A stretch of 64,000 nucleotides of DNA from Verrucomicrobiia bacterium (GCA_035765895.1 DASTWL010000089.1:90538-154537), one strand, 5' to 3'; numbered from the stretch's first letter, positions 45,685 to 56,286 are shown. Numbers and translations are program-made. The notes: generated by a model not told the origin, from the letters alone.

Positions 45685-47481
45685 TCAGTGCGGCAGCGCG
45701 GCGTCCTTCACCTCCGGCTCCACCCACTTGCCATGTTCGCGGATCAGGTCCACGAGCCGGTCCACCGCCTCGGTTTCGGGGATGTTGAATTTGATGGGCG
45801 TCTTGCCGACGTAGAGGTTGATCTTGCCGGGCGCCCCGCCCACGTAGCCGAAGTCCGCATCGGCCATTTCGCCCGGGCCATTCACGATGCAGCCCATGAT
45901 GGCAATCTTCACGCCCTTGAGATGATCGGTGCGCGCCTTGATCCGCGCCGTCACGGTCTGGAGGTTGAACAGCGTCCGCCCGCAGCTCGGGCACGCGACG
46001 TAATCGGTCTTGAACGACCGGCAGCCGGCCGCCTGCAAAATGTTGAAGGCCAGCCGCAGCGATTGTCCACCGCCCGCTTCGCCCCGCACGAGAATCGCGT
46101 CACCAATGCCGTCCGCGAGCAGCGAACCGATGTTCACCGAAGCGCGGAGCAAGGCGATGTTCGGCGCGAGCGGCACCGGCTCGAAGCGCAGGCAATCCTT
46201 GAGCAGGATGGGATTATTGCGGCCCAGCTCCTTCAGCTTCGCCACCAGCAATCGGAACGCCGTGATCGGCGGCAGCGGCGTGCCGTCCTTGACCGTCACG
46301 AGCTGCGTGTCGCAGTTGATCTGTTCGCTGGCGAGGGGCTGCGTGGGGTCGATTTCGAGGAGGTTCAAATCCTCATAAACCGCCTCCGGCTTCACGTCGT
46401 CCTGCGGGCGGATTTTGGGCGCAACCTTGTCCCACGTGGCGCGGGTGACCACGACGCGGATCAACTGTTCGCCGCCGCACTTGACGCCGTCGGCCAGTTC
46501 AATCTCGGGCGTCACGCGTCGCTCGAAGTGGAACGGATCAAAGGGCGGTGTGGCATTGGGAATGCGGAATGAAGCATTGGTCAGCACCGGCACCTGCGCC
46601 AGCAAATCGCGGCACACGGGAATTTCGTGTGGCGAATCTTCCGTGAGCGAAACGCGGATGGTGTCGCCGAGACCGTCGCACAGCAATGATCCGATGCCGA
46701 TGGCGCTTTTGATGCGGCCGTCCTCGCCTTCGCCGGCCTCGGTCACGCCGAGGTGAATGGGATAATTCCAGTCCGGCCCTTCCTGCGCCAGCCGGGCGAC
46801 GAGCAGGCGGTAGCACTCGATCATCACCTTGGGGTTGCTTGACTTCATCGAGAACTTGAAGTTGTGGAAGTCGTGCTGGCGCGCGATGCGGGCGAATTCC
46901 AGGGCGCTTTCCACCATGCCGAGCGGCGTGTCGCCGTAGCGGTTCATGATGCGGTCCGAGAGCGAGCCGTGATTCGTGCCGATGCGGAGCGCGCGGCCAA
47001 GCTGCTTCAACTTGAGCACGAGCGGGGTGAACTTCTCCTCGATGCGCGCCAGTTCGGCGGCGTAGGCCGCGTCGGTGTATTCCTTGACGGCAAATTTTTT
47101 GGAGTCGGCGTAGTTGCCGGGATTGACGCGGACGACTTCGACCCAGTTGGCGGCTTCCATCGCCGCTTCCGGCTTGAAATGGATGTCGGCCACGATGGGC
47201 ACCCGGCAATCGCGCCGGCGCAGTTCGGCGACGATGTGCTGCAAATTCGCGGCGTCCTTCACGGTCGGGGCCGTGATGCGCACGATCTGGCAGCCGACCT
47301 TCACCAGGTCGAGCGTCTGCTGCACGCAGGCGGCGGTGTCCATCGTGTCGCAGGTGATCATGGACTGCACCACAACGGGATGATCGCCGCCCATGATCAC
47401 GCCGCCGCGGGCGGGGTCGCCGACGACGACTTCGCGGGTGTGGCGGCGTTGGAAAAGCCAGGGGGATTCGCAGTATTTCAT
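45685..47481 (-). CDS. ispG: 4-hydroxy-3-methylbut-2-en-1-yl diphosphate synthase (flavodoxin/ferredoxin)
   Basis: The protein is 598 residues, the long form with a domain inserted between the TIM barrel and the Fe-S domain; this form is known from chlamydiae, Bacteroidota and plants. The barrel has RVNPGNYAD and IGTNHGSLSDRIM. Fe-S cluster Cys residues are in VACPSCGRTLF and MGCIVNGPGE. The enzyme makes HMBPP from MEcPP in the non-mevalonate isoprenoid pathway. It is 9 bases after the RseP-type protease gene on the same strand. Confidence 0.95.
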   Translation of the reverse strand: MKYCESPWLFQRRHTREVVVGDPARGGVIMGGDHPVVVQSMITCDTMDTAACVQQTLDLVKVGCQIVRITAPTVKDAANLQHIVAELRRRDCRVPIVADIHFKPEAAMEAANWVEVVRVNPGNYADSKKFAVKEYTDAAYAAELARIEEKFTPLVLKLKQLGRALRIGTNHGSLSDRIMNRYGDTPLGMVESALEFARIARQHDFHNFKFSMKSSNPKVMIECYRLLVARLAQEGPDWNYPIHLGVTEAGEGEDGRIKSAIGIGSLLCDGLGDTIRVSLTEDSPHEIPVCRDLLAQVPVLTNASFRIPNATPPFDPFHFERRVTPEIELADGVKCGGEQLIRVVVTRATWDKVAPKIRPQDDVKPEAVYEDLNLLEIDPTQPLASEQINCDTQLVTVKDGTPLPPITAFRLLVAKLKELGRNNPILLKDCLRFEPVPLAPNIALLRASVNIGSLLADGIGDAILVRGEAGGGQSLRLAFNILQAAGCRSFKTDYVACPSCGRTLFNLQTVTARIKARTDHLKGVKIAIMGCIVNGPGEMADADFGYVGGAPGKINLYVGKTPIKFNIPETEAVDRLVDLIREHGKWVEPEVKDAALPH

Positions 47482-47490
47482 GGCGGGAAA

Positions 47491-48909
47491 CTACTTGACC
47501 GGCGCGAAGACGGGCGACTCGGGACGGCTTTGACGGGCGCTGCGCACCCAGTCGCCGGTGTCGAAGAATGCGATGTAAATCATGAAGCCGATCAGCAGAA
47601 TCGCAAACCCGTTTTGAATGAAGGTCAGCAACCTGGGACTGACCGCGCGTCGCCGGATGGCTTCCACCAGGGCCAGCACAATGTGGCCACCATCCAGCAC
47701 GGGCAGCGGCAGCATGTTGAGCAGTGCCAGATTCACGTTCAACACCACACTGAACCAAAGCACCTTGCGCCATCCCTGCTCGTCCTCAAACAGGTTTTTG
47801 TAAACGCGAATGATCATCACGGGGCCGCCCAACTGTTGCAGGCCGACGTCGGACTTGCGCGACGTGACGGTGCGAACGGTGCTGACGATTTGCATGACGC
47901 TGTCCTTCACCTGCTCCCATGGATTGGGGTGGATGATCTGCACGTCATCCTTGGTTGCGAGTGACAGGATGCCAAGGGAGGGCGCGGCATCCTTCGGCTG
48001 CACGGGCCGCACGGGGCGCAACTCCAAATCCAACGTTTTTCCCTCCCGCTGCACGGTCAGCCGCAGCGGCGCCGCAGCGGCGTTGGTGCAGGCTTCTTCC
48101 GCGTCGAGAATGGGGATGTAGCAGTAAACCCGTTCACCGTTGAGGCCGACGATTTCATCACCGTGCCGCAAACCGCCCAGGGCCGCAGGGCTGTTGCTCG
48201 CGACCTCGTCAACCACCATGTCCTGAGTGGGCGCAATGAGAATTTTGCGCAGCGCCTTGCGCTCATACCATTTGTTCGTGCCGATGAAAGGCTCCGGGTA
48301 AGCCGTGAATTCCTTGCCGGCGCGCACATACTTGACCGGGATGTTCGTGCCCTCGCTGGAAATGATGCGCCAGGTGATGCTGTCCTGCGTCACGCCCGCA
48401 AAATGTTCGACCGGATGGCCATCGACCTCGATAATTTTGTCGCCCGGGCGAATGCCGGCCTGATAGGCCGGCCCGGCGGGATCGGCCCAGCCTACGGTGG
48501 TGTTGCTCTCGGAAGACGAGACCGGCCGGCCCACCCCCCAAACAATGACGGCGAACCCAACGGCCAGGAGAAGGCTGAACAATGGACCTGCAAAGGCCAC
48601 GATGATTTTGTCCAGCGGCGAAATCGGCGGCAGCGCCGCCGTGGTCTGCTCCCCCTTGCCTTCGATGGCTTCCATCGTGGCCATTTGCGGCAACGCAACG
48701 TAACCGCCGGCCGGAATCCAACCGAGCGCGTATTCGACACCCCCGGCCTTCGTTTTCCATATTGGTTTGCCGAACCAGATGGCGAAGCGGTCAATTTTCA
48801 GCCCCCGCCATTTGGCCGCAAGGAAGTGCCCCAATTCATGGACAAAAATCAGCGCATTGAAGAGCAGCAGCACTTCCAGAATAATAAAAAACACTTTCAA
48901 ACCAGACAT
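47491..48909 (-). CDS. rseP: RseP-type intramembrane site-2 metalloprotease
   Basis: The protein is 472 residues from ATG 48909, which opens directly into the first membrane helix; the frame upstream has no such features. The zinc motif HELGH is at about residue 24 within NALIFVHELGHFLAA. At least one PDZ domain (YQAGIRPGDKIIEVDGHP) and a second (ALGGLRHGDEIVGLNGE) sit in the middle. The C-terminal membrane part has the second metal motif NMLPLPVLDGGHI. RseP/RasP proteases cut anti-sigma factors and clear signal-peptide remnants. Its gene is transcribed with ispG and divergently from the phosphopantetheinyl transferase gene. Confidence 0.94.
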   Translation of the reverse strand: MSGLKVFFIILEVLLLFNALIFVHELGHFLAAKWRGLKIDRFAIWFGKPIWKTKAGGVEYALGWIPAGGYVALPQMATMEAIEGKGEQTTAALPPISPLDKIIVAFAGPLFSLLLAVGFAVIVWGVGRPVSSSESNTTVGWADPAGPAYQAGIRPGDKIIEVDGHPVEHFAGVTQDSITWRIISSEGTNIPVKYVRAGKEFTAYPEPFIGTNKWYERKALRKILIAPTQDMVVDEVASNSPAALGGLRHGDEIVGLNGERVYCYIPILDAEEACTNAAAAPLRLTVQREGKTLDLELRPVRPVQPKDAAPSLGILSLATKDDVQIIHPNPWEQVKDSVMQIVSTVRTVTSRKSDVGLQQLGGPVMIIRVYKNLFEDEQGWRKVLWFSVVLNVNLALLNMLPLPVLDGGHIVLALVEAIRRRAVSPRLLTFIQNGFAILLIGFMIYIAFFDTGDWVRSARQSRPESPVFAPVK

Positions 48910-49052
48910 AATCGATGAACGCCCTGTTTGGGCGCGGCAATATAGCAACCAACCTTGCGGTAGCAACGGGAGAATCCGGACCCCTGCCCGGAAAAAGGTT
49001 TGCCCGGCGTCCGCTCCGGCCCACACTCGCGGCCGGACGATCCAGCCAATTC

Positions 49053-49799
49053 ATGGCCACCAGCCCGCACAACGCCTCCAGTTCGCCGCCGTCAGCACCG
49101 GCCACCGGCGCCACCGTGGAGGTTTGGACCGTTGCCCTGGACGTTCCTTCAAAAATCGTCGCCGCGGCCCACACCATCCTGACGCCCGCCGAACAACACC
49201 GTGCCGGACAATTCCGCGTGGCGCCCGCCCGCCGCAATTATGTCGTGGCCCACGCCGCGTTGCGGCGCATTGTGGCGGATCGCCTGAGCCGCGCACCGGG
49301 CGAGGTGAACTTTCAAAACGGACCGCATGGAAAACCGGCGCTCGCCGCCGAATTGGGCGCCCATTTGGAATTCAACCTCTCACATTCCGGCGATTTTGCC
49401 TTGGTGGCGGCGAGCCGGACCGCACCCGTCGGCGTGGACGTGGAGCGGGTTCGCGCCTTCCCTGACGCACTGGCCATCGCGCGAAGATTTTTCACTCCCG
49501 CGGAGGCCGCGGTCCTGTCGGATTTGTCCGGCCCGGAACAGGTCACGGCCTTTTTCACCCTGTGGACGTGCAAGGAAGCCGTGGTCAAAGGCACCGGGCA
49601 AGGCATCGCCCACGCTTTGTCACGTTTTGAATTCGCTTGGGGAACCCCGCCCGCGCTGCGATCCGTTGACGGCGGCGCTAAAGCGGCGGAGCAATGGAGT
49701 TTGCATTCGTTCCAGCCGGCCGCCGGTTACGTGGCTGCGGTGGCTGTTGAAGCGTCCAATGCCCGGTTCATCCTTCGCGAATTTTCGTGGGTGGCCTGA
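49053..49799 (+). CDS. 4'-phosphopantetheinyl transferase (Sfp-like)
   Basis: The protein is 248 residues from ATG 49053; an in-frame ATG at 48915 would add 46 unconserved residues. The family motifs are in order: KPALAAELGAHLEFNLSHS in general form (the P-x-F-N-L-S-H-S element), VGVDVERVR (metal-binding Asp and Glu) and FTLWTCKEAVVKGTGQG (W-x-x-K-E-A). It transfers phosphopantetheine from CoA to carrier proteins. As no NRPS, PKS or ACP gene is near, its target may be a fatty-acid ACP or a distant secondary-metabolism cluster. Confidence 0.92.
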   Translation: MATSPHNASSSPPSAPATGATVEVWTVALDVPSKIVAAAHTILTPAEQHRAGQFRVAPARRNYVVAHAALRRIVADRLSRAPGEVNFQNGPHGKPALAAELGAHLEFNLSHSGDFALVAASRTAPVGVDVERVRAFPDALAIARRFFTPAEAAVLSDLSGPEQVTAFFTLWTCKEAVVKGTGQGIAHALSRFEFAWGTPPALRSVDGGAKAAEQWSLHSFQPAAGYVAAVAVEASNARFILREFSWVA

Positions 49800-49842
49800 A
49801 TCGGACCATGGCGCACCGCCGGACCGCGCGCCTTGCATCAAC

Positions 49843-52800
49843 TCAATGCTCCAACACGCGATAGAAACGCAGCGGATGCTTCAGCGCGTCCGGATCCTGG
49901 AGCAGCAAGGTGCCATTGGTGAAGCTCAGGCCGTTCGCCAGCGTCGTCCAGTCCACCAGGTTGGTGCTCGCCTGAAGTTCAAAATGGGCGACGTCATCAG
50001 GCGAAAGCGAGCCGCCGTCGGCGTCGGCTGAATCGAGTTGCAGGGTGCCGTCCGGAAGCAGCGTCGGCGCCGTCAGCCGTTGCGGGACGCGCACGGTGAG
50101 CAGCGCATTGCTGCTGGCCGCGTTGCCCGCGTCGTTGGTGACGAGCACCGAGTAGAGACCGGAGTTGGTGCGCGTGACGTTGGCCAGCGACAGGACCGCC
50201 TGCGTCGCGCCCGGGATCGCGTCCCCATCCTTCTGCCACTGATACAGCAAGGGTGGCGTGCCGAAGACAGACACGCCCAACGTGACATTTGCGCCACCCA
50301 GCACGTTTGTGCCGGCGGGTTGCGCAACGAGGGCGGGCGCAACCGGCGTAAGGATGAGTTGGTCCACCCAGGCGGCATCCTGCCCGGCACTGCCGCTCCC
50401 GTCCTTGGCATAGGTCCATTGGAGGATTTGATTTCCCGGCGGCGTGGTGAGGGTGCACTGCTGCCAGCCGCTTTCGCCGGAAAGGTTCGTCAGCACCACG
50501 CCACCCGCCGCGAAGGTCAGGAAATCGTGGTTCGTTTCGGACGACACCTTCCACCAGAAGCTGACGGTCAGCGGCCCGGCCACCCACAGCCGCATGGACG
50601 ACGCCGTGTTGTCACCGATCTCGGCGCTTTGCGCGGCATTGATGCCGTCGTGGCTGACGCCGGTCTGGCCATACCATTGCGGACTGCCGCGCGAACTGAC
50701 GACCAACGCCGGCGTGTCGAGCGCGTCCGGCAAGAGCACGGCGGGAAACGCGCGCGTCGTCAGCAGCGCCAAGGTGAGGTAGGTGGAACCGTCCAGCGCG
50801 CTCACGCCGCTCAACCCCGGCGGGACATTGGTCAGCAAGGGTGCATTGGGCGTCCACGCCCAGGGCAAGACCGTGCCATTGGTGCGCTCCGCCGCATTGG
50901 CGCAAACGGCCGCCATTCCGGGCAGATTGGTGGATGCGTTGTAATAGATGCCCCAGTTCTGCATCGTGCCGTCGCGTTTCAGGACCGAGCCGTAGCTGCT
51001 TTCCAGGGCGAGGTCCAGCACGTTGGAGTTAGCGGAGGCCGGCGGCGCGATGCCGCTGCCCGCAGTGGTGAACACGGTGCCGTCCGCGCGCAACGCGGCA
51101 AAGCCATTGTTGAATCGCGTCAACGCCACAACATTGGTCAGTTGCGGATATTGGTTGGTTTCGCCGGTGCTCGAGAGTCGAATCACCGTTCCGTCTGCTT
51201 TCAAAAACGTGCCGCCGGCGGAATCCGCCTCGACCGCCACCACGCCCGCAAGTCCCGCCACAGCGTTGGAGAAGGCCGTGCTGACATTCCACGTGGCCAC
51301 GGTTCCGTCCCCCCGCAACGCCAGCCGAAAAGGATAGCCCAGCGCGACCTGCACCACATTGGTGACATTGGCGGGAATGTTCGTGCTCTCCAGTCCCCAC
51401 ACCGTAACCGTGCCGTCCGCACGCAGGGCGGCCGCCAGCTGCGGGCCTGCCGCCACGGCCACGGCATTCGTCAGGCTCGCCGGCACGTTGGTCAGGCTGT
51501 AGGTGCTGTTGCCCCACGCCACCACCGAAACGGGCATCAGCGTGGCGATCGAACTGGTCACCGCGCCAAAGGCATTGCTGGCAATGAAACGGTATTGCCC
51601 GCCGCTGTTCATGCGCACCGGAGCGAACGGCAAATCCGCGTTCGTGGCCGCGGCGAGGTCCTGACCGTTGAACTGCCATTGGCAATGCAACGGGCCGGAG
51701 CCGATGGGCACGGCGGTAAATGTGAACGCGCTGCCAACAGAGGGGCGGTTAGTGGCGGCCGGGAAGCTGAGCAACGCCGGCGCGCCGTCGAGCACGGTGA
51801 CCGGCACGGGCACGCTGGTGGCCACGCCGAACGCGTTGCTCACGGTGAGCTGATAGACGCCGGCGTCGGCAGCCTGCGCGGCGGTGATTGACAGGCTCGC
51901 ATCGGTGTCCGGCAGGTTCGTGCCGTTCAACGACCACGAGTAAAACAGGGGTGCGGCTCCGCTGACGCCCGCATTCAACGCAAAGGGGCTGCCGGTAAAC
52001 GCCGTCCCGCCGACCGGCTCGCGCAAAATCACGGGTGCGCCGTCACCGACCAGGGCGAGGCTGTGCGCCGAGCCCGCTGCGATGGCCACCACGTTGGACA
52101 ACGCCGCGGGAACATTCGTCTGGCCGTATGAATTCAATCCCCAGGCGACCACCTGACCGTTCGACCGCAGCGCCAGCGAATGACCGCCACCTTGAGTCGC
52201 GGGAGAAGTGGCGGTGGCAATCGCCGTCACATCGGTCAAACTCGCGGGCACGTTCGTTTGCACCGGGTATACCAGGTAGGAGCCCCAAGCCACCACGCGC
52301 CCATCCGCCTTCAAGGCGAGACTTGAATTGTAGCCCGCGGCAACCGCCACCACGTTGCTGAGGCCGGACACCAGACTGAAGTCACTGGACAGTTTCACGC
52401 CACCCGGATAGTAGGCGCCCCACTGCACCACGGTCCCGTCACTGCGTGTCGCGAGGCTGTAGCCGACCCCATCCGCAATGCTCGTGAGCTCGGACAGGCC
52501 CACCGCCGGCGCGGGAATGTTGCGCGTGGTGCCCCATTCGTAAACGGTTCCTTCCCGGCGCAACGCGAGGCTGTGATTGTTGCCACCAGTGACGGCCACC
52601 ACGTTGCTTACGGTGGCCGGCACATTCGTCACCGTTCCTGTGCCCCACGAGACGACCGTCCCGTCCGCCAGCGTGGCCAGCGCATGCAAGTTGCCGGCCC
52701 CGATCGCGACCACGTTGGTCAGGCCGGGCGGAACGTTGGTCACCGGACCGCCGCCCCAGACGACCACGGTGCCGTCGCCCTTCAACGCAAGCGAAAACGC

Positions 52801-55800
52801 GGCGCCACCGGCGATCGCCACCACGTTGCTCAGACCCGGCGGCGGCAGGGCCTGCCCGAGGCTGTTGTTGCCCCAGGCGGCGACGGGTCCAAACGTCAGC
52901 CAGGCGCTGCTGCTCACCGCCACGCCCACGGCGTTGCTGACGGCGAATTGATACCCACCGAGGTCATTGGTTCCGACGGCGGCAATGGCGTAACTCGCAT
53001 TCGTGGCGCCCGGAATGTCCGCCCCGTTGAAACGCCATTGATACGTCAGGGCGGAGCCCGCGCCCGCCGCGGTGAATGTGGTGGGCAGACCGCACGGCAC
53101 GGAACGGCCGACGGGTGGCGTCGTCACGGAAGGCGGGACCAGCACCGCAAGCGCCGCGTTGGAGCTGGTCACCGAGGCACCCGCGTTGGCCGCCACCACC
53201 GTGTAATTGCCCGCATCGGCCGTCTGCGCGTTTGAAATGCCCAGACTCGCCGTCAACGCGCCGGTGATGCGGGCGTTGTCAATCAGCGGCGAGCCGTTGA
53301 GATACCACTGATAGCGGATCGGCTCCGAGCCTTCGGCTGCCGCGCTGAACACCACGTTGGAACCCACTGCCGTAATCTGGCTCACCGGCTGGAGCGTGAA
53401 CGCCGGCGGAATCAGCACCGTCAAGCTCGCGACCGTGCTGGTTGCGGTGCCGGCGGCATTGGACGCCACCAGCCAGTAGTTCGCCGCGTCGTCGGTCAGC
53501 AAATTGGAAACCGTCAGCGCAGGCGTGGTCGCGCCGCTAATGCGGTCACCGTCCAGCAAAGCCGTGCCCGCGCGGAACCATTGGTAGCTCAGCGGCTCGC
53601 TGCCCGTCACGCTGGCGGTGAAGGTGGCATTGCTGCCCACAAGATTGGTCTGGTTCGCCGGCGGTTGGGCAATGACTGGCGGCACGATGAAGACGGTGAC
53701 CGTCGCCACGGCGCTGGTGGCCGCGCCCAAGCTGTTGGTGACGATGAACGAATACCCGCCGGTGTCGGCCAGCTGGGCGTTGGCAATGCTCAGGCGGCTG
53801 GTCCGCGCGCCGGAGATGCGGCCGCCATCGGCCAGATTGGTGCCGTTGAAACGCCATTGATAATCAAGCGGCAACTGCCCTCCCGCCGCGCCCGCAAGCT
53901 GGAAGGTGGCCGCCAGCGGCACGGCCACATCGGCGGGTGACGCCAGCACGGTGGGCGGACCGCCATACGGCACCTGGTTCTGGTAAATCTGGATGTTCGC
54001 GTCGTAGGCGTTGCAAAAGACAAGGTCCGGACGACCGTCGCCATCGAGGTCGCCCGCCGCGATGCCCCACGCGTTCCAACCGGTGCCGAAATCCACGCGC
54101 GGCAAAAACGAGGCGCTGGTGAAACTTCCCGGCGTGCTGGCGTTCTGGAAGATGGCCATGTAGCTGGGCAGCTCTCCCACCACGCCAATGTCCGGCTTCC
54201 CATCGCCATTGAAGTCCGCCACCGAAACGGTGTGCATCCAGCCGGGCGTGCCAAAGTCCACGTGAGGCGCAAAGGAACTGGCCGTCAACGCGCCGCCGCC
54301 GACGTTGCAATACACGTTGATGGCATTGCTCTGCACCGAACCGACCACGAGATCGAGCTTGCCGTCGCCATCCAAATCAACGGCGGCAATGGTGGAGGCA
54401 TTGATGCCAGCCGGCAGGTCGATGCGCGGTGCAAAGGAGGCCGCCGTGAGCCCCCCCGGCGTGGCCAGATTGGGATAAATCGAAACGGTGTTGTTGTCGG
54501 AGTTGGCCACCGCGAGGTCCGGTTTCCCGTCGCCGTCCAGATCGGCCAACGTCGCTTCATACGGTCCGCCGGGTGCCGCGAGCACCACGGGTGCCGCAAA
54601 CGAGGCGGCATTCAACATCCCCACCGTGCCGACGTTGTGAAAGATCGAAATGGTCTTCGCGCCGTAATTCAGCGCCACGAGATCCGCCCGCCCGTCGCCG
54701 TCCAGATCCGCCGCGGTGACAAAGCGACAATCACTGCCGGTGGCCAGGCTGAAGGCGGGTTCAAACGAACTGCCCGTCAACGTCCCCGGCACGGCGAGAT
54801 TGTGAAACACGGAAACCCGCGCGCCGTTCACTTCCGCGGCCACCAGGTCCAGCCGCCCGTCGCCATCCAAATCCACCGCCCGCAGCCGATACGGCGTGCC
54901 ACCCGTGCCGGTGCCGGGAAACGGCAGATCCAGCCGCGCCGCAAAGGAAGCCGCGCCCAGCAGCGCGCCGTTGGAGCTGAGGTTCCGAAAAATCGCAACG
55001 GCGTGATTGTCCCCCGTGACCAGCGCAATCTCCGGTTTGCCGTCGCCATCCAAATCCGCCACGACGCACGAGCCCGGGCCGCCGCCGGTGCCAAGGTTGA
55101 AGCTGGACGCAAAGTTGGTGGTGGCCACGTTGGCGCCGCTGCCGGTGAACGTGGGCTCGAAGAGCGCATCGGAAGCGGCCACCAACCCGCCCACGGCCAC
55201 CGTGATCGGACCGAAGGTCGCGCCGACCGGCGCGCGCACTGTGAGTTGCGAGGCGCTGGCCGACAGCACGGGCGCCGCGACCGCGCCGAAAAAGACCCGG
55301 TTGCTGACCGCGACCGGATTGAAATTCGTGCCCGTGATCGTGACCACGGCGCCGGGACTCGCCATCGTCGGGGTGATGCCGGTGATGAACGGCACGCCCG
55401 ACGGCGGCAGTTCCACGGTCAGCGCGGCATTCAGGCTGTAAGCCACCCAGCCCGGGCTGCTCACGCCCACCGAATAAAAGCCGGCCTGCGCGGGCTGCAC
55501 GTTCGTGAGCGTCAATACGGCGTTGGTTTCATCCGCCAGCAGGTTGGTGCCGTTGAGATACCATTGAAACGTCGTGGGCGGCGCGCCCGTGGCCGTCACG
55601 CTGAACGTCGCGCGGCCACCCCAAAGCACCGTCTGCGCCTGGGGCTGCTGCAAAATCACCGGCGGCAGTTGCACCGTCAGCACCGCCGGCGCACTGGTCA
55701 CGCTGCCGTAAAGGTTCGTCACCACAACGGCGTAGCTGCCCGCATCCGCCGCCTGCACATTCGTCAAAACCAGGCTGACATCCGTGCGGCCGGGCAAGTT

Positions 55801-56286
55801 CGTGCCGTTGAACTGCCATTGGTAAGCCAGCGGCGCCGTGCCGCCCGCGCTGACATTGAAGGTCGCCGTGTCATAAGCCTTGACCGTCTGACTGATGGGC
55901 CCGGCGACAACGGCGGGCGGCAGCCACACCGTCAGCACGGCATTGGTGGTGGCGCTCCCGTGCGAATTGCTGACCGTGATCTGGTAGGTGCCCGCGTCGG
56001 CCGCATCGACGTTGTTGAGGGTTAGTGTTGAACTGGTCGCGCCGGTGATGTGCGGGTTGTCCATCAGGTTGGTGCCGTTCAGCGACCACTGATACGTGAG
56101 TGTGCCCGGGCCGGTGGCGGCCACGGTGAACACGGCATTCGCTCCAGCCAGCACGCTCTGATTTTGCGGCGCGGTGGTGATGGTCGGATCCGAGGCTCCC
56201 CATGCGACCAGCGGGAGCAGGAGGAAATGCGCGAGGAAAACGTGCGTGCGGAATTTGCCCGGCAGAAACGCAGCCCGGTAATTCAT
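49843..56286 (-). CDS. Giant secreted Ig/VCBS-propeller/RCC1-repeat protein
   Basis: The protein is 2147 residues from ATG 56286, which opens the signal peptide (FLAHFLLLPLVAWGAS); the frame further upstream runs antisense through the neighbouring hydrolase gene and is rejected. Order: three Ig-like domains, an IPT/TIG domain (FITGITPTMASPGAVVTITG), seven FG-GAP/VCBS repeats of the type 'DLDGDGxxDLV' (about 53950-55150) forming a likely seven-bladed Ca-binding propeller, about five Ig-like domains, a first RCC1-like block of about seven 'SLALxxDGTVVxWG' repeats (about 52030-52900), two Ig-like domains, a second, more worn RCC1-like block (about 50760-51530), a jelly-roll, an Ig-like domain and the tail module ending RFYRVLEH. 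No enzyme motif is visible, so surface adhesion or recognition is likely. Confidence 0.9.
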   Translation of the reverse strand: MNYRAAFLPGKFRTHVFLAHFLLLPLVAWGASDPTITTAPQNQSVLAGANAVFTVAATGPGTLTYQWSLNGTNLMDNPHITGATSSTLTLNNVDAADAGTYQITVSNSHGSATTNAVLTVWLPPAVVAGPISQTVKAYDTATFNVSAGGTAPLAYQWQFNGTNLPGRTDVSLVLTNVQAADAGSYAVVVTNLYGSVTSAPAVLTVQLPPVILQQPQAQTVLWGGRATFSVTATGAPPTTFQWYLNGTNLLADETNAVLTLTNVQPAQAGFYSVGVSSPGWVAYSLNAALTVELPPSGVPFITGITPTMASPGAVVTITGTNFNPVAVSNRVFFGAVAAPVLSASASQLTVRAPVGATFGPITVAVGGLVAASDALFEPTFTGSGANVATTNFASSFNLGTGGGPGSCVVADLDGDGKPEIALVTGDNHAVAIFRNLSSNGALLGAASFAARLDLPFPGTGTGGTPYRLRAVDLDGDGRLDLVAAEVNGARVSVFHNLAVPGTLTGSSFEPAFSLATGSDCRFVTAADLDGDGRADLVALNYGAKTISIFHNVGTVGMLNAASFAAPVVLAAPGGPYEATLADLDGDGKPDLAVANSDNNTVSIYPNLATPGGLTAASFAPRIDLPAGINASTIAAVDLDGDGKLDLVVGSVQSNAINVYCNVGGGALTASSFAPHVDFGTPGWMHTVSVADFNGDGKPDIGVVGELPSYMAIFQNASTPGSFTSASFLPRVDFGTGWNAWGIAAGDLDGDGRPDLVFCNAYDANIQIYQNQVPYGGPPTVLASPADVAVPLAATFQLAGAAGGQLPLDYQWRFNGTNLADGGRISGARTSRLSIANAQLADTGGYSFIVTNSLGAATSAVATVTVFIVPPVIAQPPANQTNLVGSNATFTASVTGSEPLSYQWFRAGTALLDGDRISGATTPALTVSNLLTDDAANYWLVASNAAGTATSTVASLTVLIPPAFTLQPVSQITAVGSNVVFSAAAEGSEPIRYQWYLNGSPLIDNARITGALTASLGISNAQTADAGNYTVVAANAGASVTSSNAALAVLVPPSVTTPPVGRSVPCGLPTTFTAAGAGSALTYQWRFNGADIPGATNASYAIAAVGTNDLGGYQFAVSNAVGVAVSSSAWLTFGPVAAWGNNSLGQALPPPGLSNVVAIAGGAAFSLALKGDGTVVVWGGGPVTNVPPGLTNVVAIGAGNLHALATLADGTVVSWGTGTVTNVPATVSNVVAVTGGNNHSLALRREGTVYEWGTTRNIPAPAVGLSELTSIADGVGYSLATRSDGTVVQWGAYYPGGVKLSSDFSLVSGLSNVVAVAAGYNSSLALKADGRVVAWGSYLVYPVQTNVPASLTDVTAIATATSPATQGGGHSLALRSNGQVVAWGLNSYGQTNVPAALSNVVAIAAGSAHSLALVGDGAPVILREPVGGTAFTGSPFALNAGVSGAAPLFYSWSLNGTNLPDTDASLSITAAQAADAGVYQLTVSNAFGVATSVPVPVTVLDGAPALLSFPAATNRPSVGSAFTFTAVPIGSGPLHCQWQFNGQDLAAATNADLPFAPVRMNSGGQYRFIASNAFGAVTSSIATLMPVSVVAWGNSTYSLTNVPASLTNAVAVAAGPQLAAALRADGTVTVWGLESTNIPANVTNVVQVALGYPFRLALRGDGTVATWNVSTAFSNAVAGLAGVVAVEADSAGGTFLKADGTVIRLSSTGETNQYPQLTNVVALTRFNNGFAALRADGTVFTTAGSGIAPPASANSNVLDLALESSYGSVLKRDGTMQNWGIYYNASTNLPGMAAVCANAAERTNGTVLPWAWTPNAPLLTNVPPGLSGVSALDGSTYLTLALLTTRAFPAVLLPDALDTPALVVSSRGSPQWYGQTGVSHDGINAAQSAEIGDNTASSMRLWVAGPLTVSFWWKVSSETNHDFLTFAAGGVVLTNLSGESGWQQCTLTTPPGNQILQWTYAKDGSGSAGQDAAWVDQLILTPVAPALVAQPAGTNVLGGANVTLGVSVFGTPPLLYQWQKDGDAIPGATQAVLSLANVTRTNSGLYSVLVTNDAGNAASSNALLTVRVPQRLTAPTLLPDGTLQLDSADADGGSLSPDDVAHFELQASTNLVDWTTLANGLSFTNGTLLLQDPDALKHPLRFYRVLEH

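Noticed and set aside
50760..55150. Regular short repeats that could suggest a CRISPR array or tandem DNA repeats
   Set aside because: They translate into RCC1-like and FG-GAP protein repeats with varied codons in one frame; repeat units are not identical and there are no spacer-like blocks.
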